This document shows positions 14,724 to 24,795 of a DNA stretch of 64,000 bases, one piece after another. Made by a program: the position numbers and the translations under genes. The DNA comes from DAOMOP01 sp035444405 (lineage in GTDB: Bacteria > Pseudomonadota > Gammaproteobacteria > Burkholderiales > Rhodocyclaceae), in contig DAOMOP010000003.1 of assembly GCA_035444405.1 (NCBI GenBank), positions 7,130-71,129 on the forward strand, in the 5' to 3' direction. Below the pieces are notes generated by a model. It was not told where the DNA came from, searched no databases, and saw only the letters and a program-made list of their open reading frames with translations. How positions within the stretch are numbered: the stretch's first letter is position 1; each line of letters opens with the position of its first letter.

Positions 14724-16139
14724 ATGTCGCGGATTGCCCCTACAGAAGAGCTCAAGCTCATCGAGTCCATCGTCACGGATCACCCGAAGGGGTTGGGCAT
14801 ATCCGCCATCGAGACCGAGTTCGAGCGTCGTCAGGGCATGAGGCCCAACCGTCGGACGCTGCAGCGTCGCCTGCAAAAGCTCATCGACGCGCGGCGACTG
14901 ACGAAGGAAGGCGAGAGCATCGCGCTCGTCTACAAACCGACAGCAGATGCCGAGCGTCGAACCGACGAAGTGAAGGCGCCCGAGGCGGACCTGTATGTGC
15001 CGGTCTCTCCCGAGGGGGCCGCAATCCGGGATCGGATGAGATTGCCGCTGATGCACCGCCAACCGGTCGGTTATCGGCGAGATTTCCTCGAAGCCTATCA
15101 GCCGGGCGCGACATTCTATCTGCCCGAGTCGCTGCGAAGTCAGCTTCACGAAATGGGGCGCACCCCGGTCGGCGAGCGCCCTGCGGGCACCTACGCTCGC
15201 GAAATCCTTGGCCGCTTGCTGGTGGATCTGTCCTGGGCCTCATCCAGGCTGGAAGGCAACACGTACAGCCGCCTGGATACTCAGAACCTGATCGAATACG
15301 GCCAGGTCGCCCAAGGCAAGGATGCCATTGAGACGCAGATGATCCTCAACCACAAGGCGGCCATCGAGATGCTGATCGAGAACGCCGACGAGGTAGGCTT
15401 CGACCCCTTCACGTTCAAGAACCTCCACTCCGTGCTCTCTCAGGACCTATTGCGCAACCCGGATGCCTGCGGCAGGCTGCGACGACGGCCCGTTGATATT
15501 TCCGGCACCGTGTTTCATCCCCTGGCCATGCCGCAGGCAATCGAAGACTGCTTTGCCCTCCTGCTGGGCAAGACCGCTGCGATCCCGGACCCCTTCGAGC
15601 AGGCGTTCTTCCTCATGGTGCAGCTACCCTACCTGCAGCCATTCGAAGATGTGAACAAGCGGGTGTCGCGAATCGGTGCAAACATCTCGCTAATCAAGCA
15701 CAACCTGTGTCCGTTGTCGTTCATCGACGTCCCCGAACGCGCCTACGTCGAAGGAACGCTGGGCGTCTATGAACTCAACCAGATCGAGCTTCTGCGGGAC
15801 GTGTTCGTCTGGGCCTATGAGCGCTCGTGTCAGCGCTACCTGGCCATCAGCCAGACCATGGTCGAACCCGATCCGCTGAAGATCAAGTATCGCGAAGTCT
15901 TGATCCAAGCGGTACAAGCCGTCGTCAAAGGCCTGCAGCCGCCCAATCAAGCGGTGATTGCCCGACTGACCGCAGAAAGCGCACCAGAATCCGACCGAGC
16001 GGCCTTCGCGGAACTGCTCACTGCGGCCCTCATGCAGTTACATGAAGGCAGCGTCGCCCGCTACCGCCTGCGCCGTTCGGAGTACCTCGCTTGGCAACCA
16101 CTTCGTGGAGACGCTTACACCTTTGCCCAACAAAGATGA
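14724..16139 (+). CDS. Fic-family protein with winged-helix N-terminus and non-canonical active site
   Basis: The protein has 471 residues from ATG 14724 (GGAGG eight bases upstream). Residues about 1-75 form a winged-helix-like domain (EFERRQGMRPNRRTLQRRLQ). The Fic core follows, with the inhibitory helix motif S173-x3-E177-G178-N179 in front of it (class II arrangement). The core motif reads Q305-P-F-E-D-V-N-K-R-V-S-R instead of H-P-F-x-(D/E)-G-N-x-R-x-x-R: the catalytic His is Gln and the first Gly is Val. Ordinary AMP transfer is therefore doubtful. Such 'LQPFEDVNKR' proteins are a known subgroup; a DNA-binding regulatory role is possible. The gene lies within the tRNA-linked islet. Confidence 0.8.
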   Translation: MSRIAPTEELKLIESIVTDHPKGLGISAIETEFERRQGMRPNRRTLQRRLQKLIDARRLTKEGESIALVYKPTADAERRTDEVKAPEADLYVPVSPEGAAIRDRMRLPLMHRQPVGYRRDFLEAYQPGATFYLPESLRSQLHEMGRTPVGERPAGTYAREILGRLLVDLSWASSRLEGNTYSRLDTQNLIEYGQVAQGKDAIETQMILNHKAAIEMLIENADEVGFDPFTFKNLHSVLSQDLLRNPDACGRLRRRPVDISGTVFHPLAMPQAIEDCFALLLGKTAAIPDPFEQAFFLMVQLPYLQPFEDVNKRVSRIGANISLIKHNLCPLSFIDVPERAYVEGTLGVYELNQIELLRDVFVWAYERSCQRYLAISQTMVEPDPLKIKYREVLIQAVQAVVKGLQPPNQAVIARLTAESAPESDRAAFAELLTAALMQLHEGSVARYRLRRSEYLAWQPLRGDAYTFAQQR

Positions 16140-16557
16140 ACCGGCGCCGCTGGACACACTCACGCACTCTCGGTCAAGCTGATCTGCGGACCCGATCCCG
16201 ACGATCTCGCGCTGATCGCCACCGCGCTGAAGAGCGACCAGGTCTTGGGCTCCCAGGCTGACCGATTATATGGATGTCACGAGTGATGCTGCGATTGGCC
16301 GGCTTGTCGGTATGTCGCGCACCGCGATGCACCGACACACCACGCGAAACCGCTCAAGAATTGATGAGACGGAAAAGGCGGCAAGAAGCGTCACGCGTGA
16401 TCTTTTTCAGGAAACAGAGCAGCCGCCAGTCGAACATGGCACCGGCGATTGAAACAATGTGCCATGAATAGCCGCGACGATCCTCCACTTTCTCGCTCCG
16501 CTCGCGAGCATTCTACGGATGCCGCGACTCATGGCCCGAAACCGGTGGGTCAAGTTT
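16140..16557. other. non-coding or decayed stretch between Fic gene and att-like repeat
   Basis: No ORF here has family character. The part 16150-16280 reads SVKLICGPDPDDLALIATAL in one frame and may be a gene remnant of unknown kind. Base composition is lower in G+C than the core genes, in keeping with the islet. Confidence 0.3.
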
Positions 16558-16614
16558 GGGCCAAACGCTGGCCAGAATGAAAACGGGTCAGGCCCGCAAA
16601 GACCTAACCCATTG
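16558..16614. repeat. tRNA-proximal att-like direct repeat
   Basis: This is the second copy of the 58 bp repeat at 13827-13884. It ends CCTAACCCATTGA seven bases from the CCA end of tRNA-Arg (16622). Integration at the 3' flank of a tRNA gene is the common habit of tyrosine-recombinase islands. No integrase gene is left in the bounded segment. Confidence 0.5.
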
Positions 16615-16621
16615 AAAAATC

Positions 16622-16698
16622 TGGCGCGCCCGGCGCGATTCGAACGCACGACCCCTGCCTTCGGAGGGCAGTACTCTATCCAGCTGAGCTACGGGCGC
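16622..16698 (-). tRNA. tRNA-Arg (anticodon CCG)
   Basis: The transcript is 77 bases on the minus strand, with 5' GCGCCCG pairing to 3' CGGGCGC, discriminator G and an encoded CCA. The D arm contains AGCTCAGCTGGATAGAG. The anticodon stem CTGCC/GGCAG encloses the loop CTCCGAA, so the anticodon is CCG (decodes CGG, Arg). The T arm has GTTCGAATC. All canonical positions are satisfied. Its 3' flank carries the att-like repeat. Confidence 0.95.
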
Positions 16699-16849
16699 GG
16701 AGGCTGTCGTCGGCCGCGAAGCTGGCCGACGTAAGGCGCGAAAGCATATACCGGTTTGTGCGGCAAGTCCATGCCGCTACGGAACAAAAAAATCCGCGCG
16801 CGGCTATAATCGCGGTTTTCGCCTCGGCCAGTCAAAAAAAGGATTCAGC

Positions 16850-17308
16850 ATGTCGAAGACCCGTGTCCAGCTTGCCGCCCCGCGGCATCCCCGCCTCGCC
16901 CTGTCCGTCGTCGCCATCCTCGCTGCCGTCATGTTGAGCGCATGCGGCAAGTCGAACGACGTCGATCCGGAAACGACCGCGAGGCTGATCCAGCCGGTCG
17001 CACGCGTCGAGATCGCGCGCGAAGAGGTCAAGCCGGGCGCACGCACGGGCGAGCAGATCTACCAGGCCATCTGTACCGGCTGCCATGCCGCCGGCCTGCT
17101 CGAGGCACCCAAGACCGGCGACGCCGGCGACTGGGCGCCGCGCCTGGCCAAGGGCCTGGAGGCCAACGTCGCCTCGGCGATCAACGGCCTCGGCGCGATG
17201 CCGCCGCGCGGCGGTGGCGCCGACCTGACCGATACCGAAGTCGAGCGCGCCGTGGTGTACCTGCTCAACAGTGCCGGCGGCAACTTCACCGAGCCGCCGG
17301 TCGAGTAA
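16850..17308 (+). CDS. cytochrome c5-type lipoprotein (class I c-type cytochrome)
   Basis: The protein has 152 residues with a lipoprotein signal ending LSA-C32 and one heme-binding motif C75-T-G-C78-H79. Met117 in 'GLGAMPPRGG' is the probable sixth ligand. The pattern 'IYQAICTGCHAAGLLEAPKTGD' is that of cytochrome c5/CytC-555-like proteins. It is expected on the periplasmic side, anchored by lipid, carrying electrons to an oxidase or reductase. The gene stands alone and is followed by a strong terminator. AAAAAAGG upstream (about 16835-16842) is a weak ribosome site. Confidence 0.88.
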   Translation: MSKTRVQLAAPRHPRLALSVVAILAAVMLSACGKSNDVDPETTARLIQPVARVEIAREEVKPGARTGEQIYQAICTGCHAAGLLEAPKTGDAGDWAPRLAKGLEANVASAINGLGAMPPRGGGADLTDTEVERAVVYLLNSAGGNFTEPPVE

Positions 17309-17330
17309 AGCCGGCGCGAACTGCGACATC

Positions 17331-17357
17331 GGGGGTGGCCGCGGCCGCCCCTTTTTT
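17331..17357 (+). terminator. rho-independent terminator after the cytochrome gene
   Basis: A G+C-rich hairpin (GGGGTGGCC pairing with GGCCGCCCC) is directly followed by six T residues at 17352-17357, 22 bases after the stop codon. Confidence 0.8.
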
Positions 17358-17410
17358 GTTGTTGCGCGATGCGGCGGCATGACGCCGGCGGCGCGCCGTC
17401 GGACGACCGC

Positions 17411-17764
17411 CTAGACCTGCTCGACCGGCCCGTGATCGTCGCAGTGATCGCCGTGCGGGTGGTGCAGGTGCCCGTCGACGAGATAGTCGATGTGGTCGCC
17501 GTGCGGCACTGCCTCGTGGCCGCAGCCGGGTCCATGCACGTGCCCGGGCGCGTGTCCATTGCATCGATGTTGCGGCGTGCATACGTCCGGATTCTTCGCG
17601 CCGACTTCGAGCACGTGCTCGTCGACATGATCGCCGTGCGGATGATGAAGATGCCCGTCGTGCAGGTAATCCACGTGGCCGGCGTGCCGAATCGCCGTGT
17701 GGCCGCAGCCGGGTCCGTGCTCGTGCTTGTGGCCGGCGTGGTGGGGTGCGTTGCAGGTGGCCAT
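17411..17764 (-). CDS. histidine-rich duplicated metal-binding-like protein
   Basis: The protein has 117 residues, about a quarter of them histidine. It consists of two copies of a ~35-residue unit: 'GPGCGHTAIRHAGHVDYLHD' then GHLHHPHGDHVDEH, and 'GPGCGHEAVPHGDHIDYLVD' then GHLHHPHGDHCDDH. They are joined by a Cys-containing linker. No signal peptide, so it is probably cytosolic. Such small His-rich proteins occur widely in proteobacteria; binding or buffering of zinc or nickel is the obvious guess but is not shown. ATG 17764 is chosen because GGAG lies seven bases upstream; ATG 17770 would be too close. Confidence 0.7.
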   Translation of the reverse strand: MATCNAPHHAGHKHEHGPGCGHTAIRHAGHVDYLHDGHLHHPHGDHVDEHVLEVGAKNPDVCTPQHRCNGHAPGHVHGPGCGHEAVPHGDHIDYLVDGHLHHPHGDHCDDHGPVEQV

Positions 17765-18010
17765 GCGCATTCTCCTTCGTGTCGGACGAGGCCATCACCC
17801 GCGGTTCGCCGGTGTGGCAAAGCGCAGCCGGCGACGGCCTTGCCCATGCCCGCCCGAGCGGACAGGCTGCCGCCCGGAGCCGCCATGCAGGGCCCGGGCC
17901 CGTAGTCTCATCATAGTTCACGGCCCTGCTCCGGCCCGAAGCGCCCGCGGCACCATGCTATGGTTGAGGCAAGGGCGCCGCGTCGCGCCGGCGTCGTCAC
18001 CGACCCCGTC

Positions 18011-19621
18011 ATGCCTTGTTGCCCGCGTCACCATCGCTGCCGCTTCGTCCTGCTGCCATTCGCGATCTGCGTGTCGCTGCTGCTGCTCGCGGCGTGCGCG
18101 CCGGCCGGCGGCGAGCGGCCCGACGACGTCCTCGTGATCGGCCAGACCGCCGAGCCGAAGTCGCTCGATCCGCATGTCGCGACCTCGCTCAACGACTTCC
18201 GCATCCTCGTGAACCTCTATGAGGGGCTGGTGCGCTTTCGCGACGGCACGCTCGAGCCCGAACCGGCCCTCGCGCGCGCGTGGACGATCAGCGACGATGG
18301 CCTGCGCTACACCTTCCACCTGCGCGAGGGCGTGCGCTTTCACGACGGCAGCGCCTTCGATGCCGAGGCGGTGCGCTTCAACTTCGCGCGCATGCTCGAC
18401 GGCGCGCACCCGTTCGCCTTCACCGGCCCGTTTCCGCTCGCGTTCTTCTTCGATCGCATCGCGTCGGTCGAAGTGATCGATGCGCACACGGTCGCGTTCC
18501 ACCTCACCGAGCCGTTCGCGCCGCTGCTCGCCAACCTCGCCTACCCGACCGGCCTGATCGTGTCGCCCGAAGCGGTGCGCCGCCACGGCGGCGATTTCGG
18601 CCGCCATCCGGCCGGCACCGGGCGCTTTCGCTTCGTCGAATGGGCGCCGCGCACGCGGGTCGTGCTCGAGCGCAATCCGGACTACCACGGCGCGCCGGCG
18701 CGTGCGCGCGTGCTGGTGTTCCGCCCGCTCACCGACGCGATGACCCGGGTGGCCGAGCTGATGGCCGGCGGCGTCGATCTCGTCACCGAGCTCTCGCCGG
18801 ACAACGTCGCGCAGCTGCGCGGTGACCCGCGCTTCGCCGTGCACGAGGCGACCGGGCCGCACCTGTGGTTTCTGATCCTCAACACGCGCGAAGGCCCGTT
18901 TCGCGACCGCCGCGTGCGCCAGGCCGTGAACTACGCGATCGACAAGCAGGCGCTGGTCGCGAACGTGCTGCAGCACACCGCGACGGTCGCCGCCGGCCCG
19001 GTGCCGGCCGCGTTCGGCTGGGCCCACGACGACGCGCTGGCGCCGTATCCGCACGACCCCGCGCGCGCCCGCGCGCTGCTCGCCGAGGCCGGCTTCGACG
19101 GCGGTCTCACGGTGACGCTGCTCGCGCCGACCGGCGGCGCCGGCATGCTCGCGCCGGTGCAGATGGCCGCGGCGATCCAGGCCGACCTCGCCGCGGTCGG
19201 CATCGACGTGCGCATCAAGACCTTCGAGTGGAACGCCTATCTGGCGCGCGTGAATGCCGGCCTCGCCGGCCGCGGCGACATGGCGCAGATGGCGTGGATG
19301 ACCAACGATCCGGACACCTTGCCGCATCTCGCGCTGCACAGCCGCGCGTGGCCCGAGCACGGCGGCTTCAATTCCGGTTATTACGCGAACGCGCGCGTCG
19401 ATCGGCTGATCGAGCGCGCCCGCGCCGCGACCGACCGCAGCGAACGCGCGCGCCTCTACCGCGCGCTGCAGCGCGTGGTCCACGACGACGCACCGTGGGT
19501 CTTCGTCGCCAGCTGGCGCCAAAGCGCGGTGGCGACGCGGCGGCTTGCCGGCTTCTCGCTGCAGCCGTCGTTCTTCCTGCTGCTCGGCGACGCGCGCCTC
19601 GAAGCGGAGCCGCCCCCGTGA
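18011..19621 (+). CDS. peptide-type ABC transporter substrate-binding lipoprotein (SBP family 5)
   Basis: The protein has 536 residues with a lipobox LLLAAC near residue 32, so it is tethered to the outer face of the inner membrane. The family 5 signature is present: 'LDPHVATSLNDFRILVNLYE' then GLVRFRDG, 'GLRYTFHLREGVRFHDGS', 'DRRVRQAVNYAID'. Such proteins bind di- or oligopeptides, nickel complexes, glutathione or opines; which one is not decidable. It is the first gene of a four-gene operon joined by 4-base GTGA/ATGA overlaps. ATG 17960 in frame is an alternative start but lengthens the N-terminus before the signal. Confidence 0.87.
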   Translation: MPCCPRHHRCRFVLLPFAICVSLLLLAACAPAGGERPDDVLVIGQTAEPKSLDPHVATSLNDFRILVNLYEGLVRFRDGTLEPEPALARAWTISDDGLRYTFHLREGVRFHDGSAFDAEAVRFNFARMLDGAHPFAFTGPFPLAFFFDRIASVEVIDAHTVAFHLTEPFAPLLANLAYPTGLIVSPEAVRRHGGDFGRHPAGTGRFRFVEWAPRTRVVLERNPDYHGAPARARVLVFRPLTDAMTRVAELMAGGVDLVTELSPDNVAQLRGDPRFAVHEATGPHLWFLILNTREGPFRDRRVRQAVNYAIDKQALVANVLQHTATVAAGPVPAAFGWAHDDALAPYPHDPARARALLAEAGFDGGLTVTLLAPTGGAGMLAPVQMAAAIQADLAAVGIDVRIKTFEWNAYLARVNAGLAGRGDMAQMAWMTNDPDTLPHLALHSRAWPEHGGFNSGYYANARVDRLIERARAATDRSERARLYRALQRVVHDDAPWVFVASWRQSAVATRRLAGFSLQPSFFLLLGDARLEAEPPP

Positions 19622-20583
19622 GCGCCTACGTCGCACGCCGCCTGCTGCAGCTCGTGCCGGTGCTGTTCGGCATCTCGCTGGTGGTGTTCCTGATCATGGC
19701 GCTGCTGCCCGGCGACCCGGCGCTGGCGATCCTCGGCCCTTACGCGACCGCCGACTCGCTCGCCGCACTGCGTGCCGAGCTCGGCCTCGACGCGCCGCTG
19801 TGGCAGCGCTTCGCGACCTGGCTCGGCAACGTCGTGCACGGCGATCTGGGCCGTTCGGTCACGTTGCAGCGCCCGGTCGCCGACGAGATCGCCGAGCGCA
19901 TCGGCCCGACGCTGCTGCTCGCCGGCACCGCGCTGCTCGCTGCGGTCGTGCTGGGTCTGGCCGCCGGGTTCGCCGCCGCCGCGCATGCCGGGCGCTGGCC
20001 CGACCGCGTGCTGACGCTGCTCGTGCTGGTCGGCATCTCGACGCCGCAGTTCTGGCTCGGGCTGATCTTCATCCTGTTGTTCGCGGTGTGGCTGGGCTGG
20101 TTTCCGGTCAGCGGCATGGTGGCGGCGTGGGGCGGGGGCGGCGTCGCCGACGTGCTGCACCACCTCGCGCTGCCGGCGGCCAGCCTCGCCGTGGTCGTGG
20201 CCGGCGTGCTCGCGCGGCTCGCGCGCACGATGACACTCGAGGAGCTCGCGCAGGACTACGTGCACATGGCGCGCGCCCGCGGCCTGCCCGAGCGCACCGT
20301 GCTGTGCCGCCATGCGCTGCCGAACGTGCTCGGCAAGCTGATGCCGGTGATCGGGCTGCAGGCCGGCTTCGTGCTCGGCGGCGCGGTGTATATCGAAACG
20401 GTATTCCAGTGGCCGGGCATCGGGCGCATGCTCGTCGATGCGATCTCGACGCGCGACCTGCTGCTGGTGCAGGGCGGCGTGCTGGTGATCGCGTCGGCCT
20501 ACGTGCTCGTCAATCTCGCCGCCGACATCGCCCAGCACTGGCTCGATCCGCGCATCCGCCCGGCGCGGCGGGGCGGGCGGTGA
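19618..20583 (+). CDS. ABC transporter permease (DppB/OppB type)
   Basis: The protein has 321 residues from GTG 19618, overlapping the previous stop (GTGA). Six membrane helices are predicted, with the family entry 'VSAYVARRLLQLVPVLFGIS' and the cytoplasmic EAA loop 'DYVHMARARGLPERTVLCRH' near residue 220 that docks to the ATPase. This is the first of two permease halves of the transporter. All parts expected of a functional protein are there. Confidence 0.9.
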   Translation: MSAYVARRLLQLVPVLFGISLVVFLIMALLPGDPALAILGPYATADSLAALRAELGLDAPLWQRFATWLGNVVHGDLGRSVTLQRPVADEIAERIGPTLLLAGTALLAAVVLGLAAGFAAAAHAGRWPDRVLTLLVLVGISTPQFWLGLIFILLFAVWLGWFPVSGMVAAWGGGGVADVLHHLALPAASLAVVVAGVLARLARTMTLEELAQDYVHMARARGLPERTVLCRHALPNVLGKLMPVIGLQAGFVLGGAVYIETVFQWPGIGRMLVDAISTRDLLLVQGGVLVIASAYVLVNLAADIAQHWLDPRIRPARRGGR

Positions 20584-22558
20584 GCGGCAACCGGCTCGCG
20601 TGGTCCGGCGCGGCGCTGGTCGCCGCGCTCGTTGCCGTCGCGCTCGCCGCGCCGCTGCTGCCACTGGCCGATCCGCACGCGACGGATCTGGCCGCGCGCA
20701 TGCGCCCGATCGCGAGTCCCGACCACCCGCTCGGCACCGACCACCTCGGCCGCGACACGCTCGCACGCCTGGTCTGGGGCACGCGCACGAGCCTCGCGGT
20801 GGGCGTCTTCGCGGTGTCGGTGGCCGCGCTCATCGGCACCGCGATCGGGCTCGTCGCCGGCTATCTGCGCGGCTGGTCGGACACGCTCTTGATGCGCAGC
20901 ATCGACGTGCTGCTGGCCTTCCCGTACCTGCTGCTCGCGCTCGCGATCGTCGCCGTGCTCGGGCCCGGCCTCGTCAACGCGATGATCGCGGTCGCCGTCG
21001 TCAACATCCCGTTCTTTGCGCGCACGGTGCGCGGCACCGTGCTCGAGCTCGCCGAACGCGGCTTCGTCGACGCGGCGCGCATTGGCGGCGCCGGCCACGT
21101 GCGCATCCTGGTGCGCGAGTTGCTGCCGAACGTGCTCCCGGTGGTCGTGATCATGATGTCGACGAACCTCGGCTGGATGATTCTCGAGACCGCCGGCCTG
21201 AGCTTCCTCGGTCTCGGCGCGCAGCCGCCCGCCGCGGATCTGGGCAGCATGCTCGGCGCCGGCCGCGAATTCCTGACCACGGTGCCGCGCCAGGCAATCC
21301 TGCCGGGCGTCGTGATCATGCTGCTGGTGGTTGGCATCAACCTCGCCGGCGACGGCCTGCGCGACGCGCTCGACCCACGACGGCGCGGTGCCGGCGAGAC
21401 CGCCGCGGGCGGGGCTTCGGTGCCGGTGCCGGTGCCGGTGAAGGTGCCGGCAGCAGCGACGCACGGAAGCGCCGGCCGGGCGACCCACACCGGCGCTGCC
21501 GCCACCGCCGACGCCGCGATCGGACCTGACGACCCCGCCGCGGCGGTGTCCGCAACGGCCTCGGGCGGCGCCGCTCTCGGCCCGCCGGCCGCCGCGCTGC
21601 TGCGCGTGACCGCCCTGTCGACGCACTTTCACCTCGACGGCCGCATTCATCGCGCCGTCGACGACGTCTCATTCGCGCTCGCGCCCGGCGAGCGCGTCGC
21701 GATCGTCGGCGAGTCGGGCTGCGGCAAGACCGTGCTCGCGCTGTCGCTGCTCGGCCTCGTGCCGCCGGCCGCGCGCATCGTCGCCGGACACATCGAGTTC
21801 GACGGCGAGGCGCTGCTGTGCGCGCCCGCCGAGCGCCGCCGCCGGCTGCGCGGCGACCGCATCGCGTACGTGCCGCAGGATCCGATGGGTGCGCTCAATC
21901 CGGTGCTGACGGTCGGCGCGCAGCTGGTCGAGACGATGCGCGCGCACCGCACCATCGACCGCGCGGACGCACGGATCCGCGCGGCGCAGCTGCTCGAGCA
22001 GGTGCGCATCCCGCACCCGGCCGCCCGGCTCGCCGCCTACCCGCACGAGCTCTCCGGCGGCATGCGCCAGCGCGTGCTGATCGCGATGGCGCTCGCCAAC
22101 GACCCCGCGCTGATCATCGCCGACGAGCCGACCACCGCGCTCGACGTGACCGTGCAGACCGAGATCCTGAGACTGATCGGCACGCTGTGCGATCAGCGCG
22201 GCACCGCGCTGCTGCTGATCAGCCACGATCTCGGCGCCGTCGCGCGGCTGGCCGGGCGCGCGCTGGTGCTGTATGCGGGCCGCGTCGTCGAGGAAGGCCC
22301 GCTCGACGCGCTGCTCGCGCAGCCCGCCCACCCCTATACACGCGCGCTGCTCGCCTGCGCGCCCGAGCTCGGACGCCCCGACAAGGCGATCGCGCCGATC
22401 GCCGGCCAGCCGCCGCCGCTCGACGCGCTGCCGGCCGGCTGCCATTTCGCGCCGCGCTGCGAACACGTGCGCCCCGCCTGCCGCGCCGACTCGATCCCGC
22501 TGCGCCCGTTCGGCGCGTCACGGCGCGTGCGCTGCGTGCGCGCCGAGGAGCTCGCGCG

Positions 22559-22562
<4 letters not shown>
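20580..22562 (+). CDS. fused ABC permease (DppC type) and ATPase (DppD type)
   Basis: The protein has 660 residues from GTG 20580, in GTGA overlap with the preceding gene. Residues 1-268 form a DppC-like permease (six helices; EAA loop 'FVDAARIGGAGHVRILVREL' about 162-181). Residues 269-338 are a low-complexity Ala/Pro/Thr linker including VPVPVPVKVP. Residues 340-660 form a complete ATPase with Walker A GESGCGKT (377-384), signature LSGGMRQR, Walker B LIIADEP and the C-terminal oligopeptide-type motif CHFAPRC. In most relatives these are two separate genes. The frame is open throughout, so a real fusion is indicated. Confidence 0.87.
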
Positions 22563-23470
<908 letters not shown>

Positions 23471-23580
23471 TGGCCTGCCTCACCTTCCGAGCCGGACAAA
23501 CACGCCAGGAAGACATTGCAAATCCGGGGGCAAAGTAGTAACGTACCTACATCATTGATTCTGAGTGGGGGGGTATTCTC

Positions 23581-23835
23581 GTGGCCATTACGACCCTGTC
23601 CAGTCGCGATCTCAACCAGGACGTGACCCGCGCGAAGAGGGCCGCCGAGCATGGCCCCGTGTTCATCACGGACCGTGGCAAGCCGGCACACGTGCTGCTG
23701 ACCTTCGAGGAATACCAGCGGCTCACCCGGCAACGGCGCAACATCGCCGATGCGCTGGCGATGCCGGGAATCGAGGACATCGAATTCGAGCCGCCGCGCG
23801 TGAGCATCGAGATCCGGCCGGCTGACCTCTCATGA
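23581..23835 (+). CDS. Phd/YefM-family antitoxin
   Basis: The protein has 84 residues from GTG 23581. The N-terminal dimerising and DNA-binding part shows the Phd signature 'SSRDLNQDVTRAKRAAEHGP' and 'VFITDRGKPAHVLLTFEEY'. The acidic C-terminus would wrap the toxin. It overlaps the PIN toxin gene by 4 bases (ATGA), the usual antitoxin-first order, and is expected to repress its own promoter, probably within 23471-23580. Confidence 0.88.
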   Translation: MAITTLSSRDLNQDVTRAKRAAEHGPVFITDRGKPAHVLLTFEEYQRLTRQRRNIADALAMPGIEDIEFEPPRVSIEIRPADLS

Positions 23836-24254
23836 TGTTCGTGCTCGATACCAACGTGGTGTCGGAGCTGCGGAAGGTGCGCGCCGGCAAGGCCGATCCC
23901 AACGTCGCGGCCTGGGCGGAAAGCGTCGATGCGGCCGACCTCTTCGTCTCGGCCGTCACCATCATGGAGCTGGAAATCGGTGTCTTGCAGATCGAGCGGC
24001 GAGACGCCGGACAGGGCGCAATGATGCGCGCCTGGCTGGATCACCACGTATTGCCGGAATTCTCCGGGCGCGTGCTGCCGATCGATGCCGCCGTGGCGCA
24101 GCGCTGCGCCCGGCTGCATGTGCCGGATCGGCGCTCCGAGCGTGACGCGCTGATCGCCGCGACCGCGATCACGCATGGAATGACCGTGGTGACGCGGAAC
24201 GTGGCCGATTTCGAACCGACCGACGCTCTCGTACTGAACCCATGGACCGATTGA
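23832..24254 (+). CDS. PIN-domain toxin (VapC/FitB type)
   Basis: The protein has 140 residues. Acidic catalytic residues are in place: Asp in FVLDTNVVSEL (start), Glu in 'IMELEIGV', Asp in 'RDALIAATAITHG' and Asp in 'VTRNVADFE'. It is predicted to be a magnesium-dependent ribonuclease held inactive by the adjacent Phd-type antitoxin. FitB-like proteins with Phd-type partners are common in this group. Confidence 0.88.
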   Translation: MMFVLDTNVVSELRKVRAGKADPNVAAWAESVDAADLFVSAVTIMELEIGVLQIERRDAGQGAMMRAWLDHHVLPEFSGRVLPIDAAVAQRCARLHVPDRRSERDALIAATAITHGMTVVTRNVADFEPTDALVLNPWTD

Positions 24255-24279
24255 TCGACGCACGCCGTGCCGGCCCGGA

Positions 24280-24795
24280 ATGAGAATCGGCGTCGTCTCC
24301 GACACCCACATGCCCCGCTTCGCGAAGGCGTTGCCGCTCGCGCTGTGCGAGGGCCTCGCCGCGCAGCGCGTCGAGCGCATCCTGCACCTCGGTGACTTCA
24401 CGACCCCGGCGGTCGCGGAGCTGTTCGCACGCATCGCACCGTTCGACGCCGTCGCCGGCAACAACGACCCGCCCGAGCTCGTGGCGCGCTTCGGCCGGCG
24501 CAAGATCGTCGTCCTCGACGGCGTGCGCATCGGCCTGGTGCACGGCGACGGCCGGCGCGGCAGCACGCTCGAGCGCGCGATCGCGGCGTTCGCGGGCGAC
24601 GCCGTCGACGTGATCGTGTTCGGGCACAGCCATGTGCCGTATTGCGCGCGGCACGGCGACAGGTGGCTGCTCAACCCCGGCTCGCCGACCGACAAGCGCC
24701 GCAACCCGCGCTACTCGTGGGCCTTGCTCGAGCTCGACGAGGGCGGGATCCGTGCGACGCTGCAGTTCTACGAGGACAAGCGCTGGGCCGAATGA
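24280..24795 (+). CDS. YfcE/MJ0936-family metallophosphoesterase
   Basis: The protein has 171 residues. Calcineurin-like metal-binding motifs are visible: D-x-H in 'VVSDTHMPRF' (residues 5-14), GD in 'HLGDFTTPA', GNND in 'AVAGNNDPPEL', and the paired histidines in 'VFGHSHVPY' and 'GLVHGDG'. Such enzymes hydrolyse phosphodiesters with manganese; the biological substrate is unknown. It follows the toxin by 25 bases but is probably an independent housekeeping gene. Confidence 0.85.
   Translation: MRIGVVSDTHMPRFAKALPLALCEGLAAQRVERILHLGDFTTPAVAELFARIAPFDAVAGNNDPPELVARFGRRKIVVLDGVRIGLVHGDGRRGSTLERAIAAFAGDAVDVIVFGHSHVPYCARHGDRWLLNPGSPTDKRRNPRYSWALLELDEGGIRATLQFYEDKRWAE

Noticed and set aside
16270..16471. 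Two short plus-strand frames between the Fic gene and tRNA-Arg
   Set aside because: Fewer than 70 codons each, mutually overlapping, no ribosome site and no resemblance to any family.
17918..19636. 572-codon minus-strand frame opposite the ABC binding protein
   Set aside because: It is a shadow frame; the plus strand has signal, lipobox and SBP family 5 motifs.
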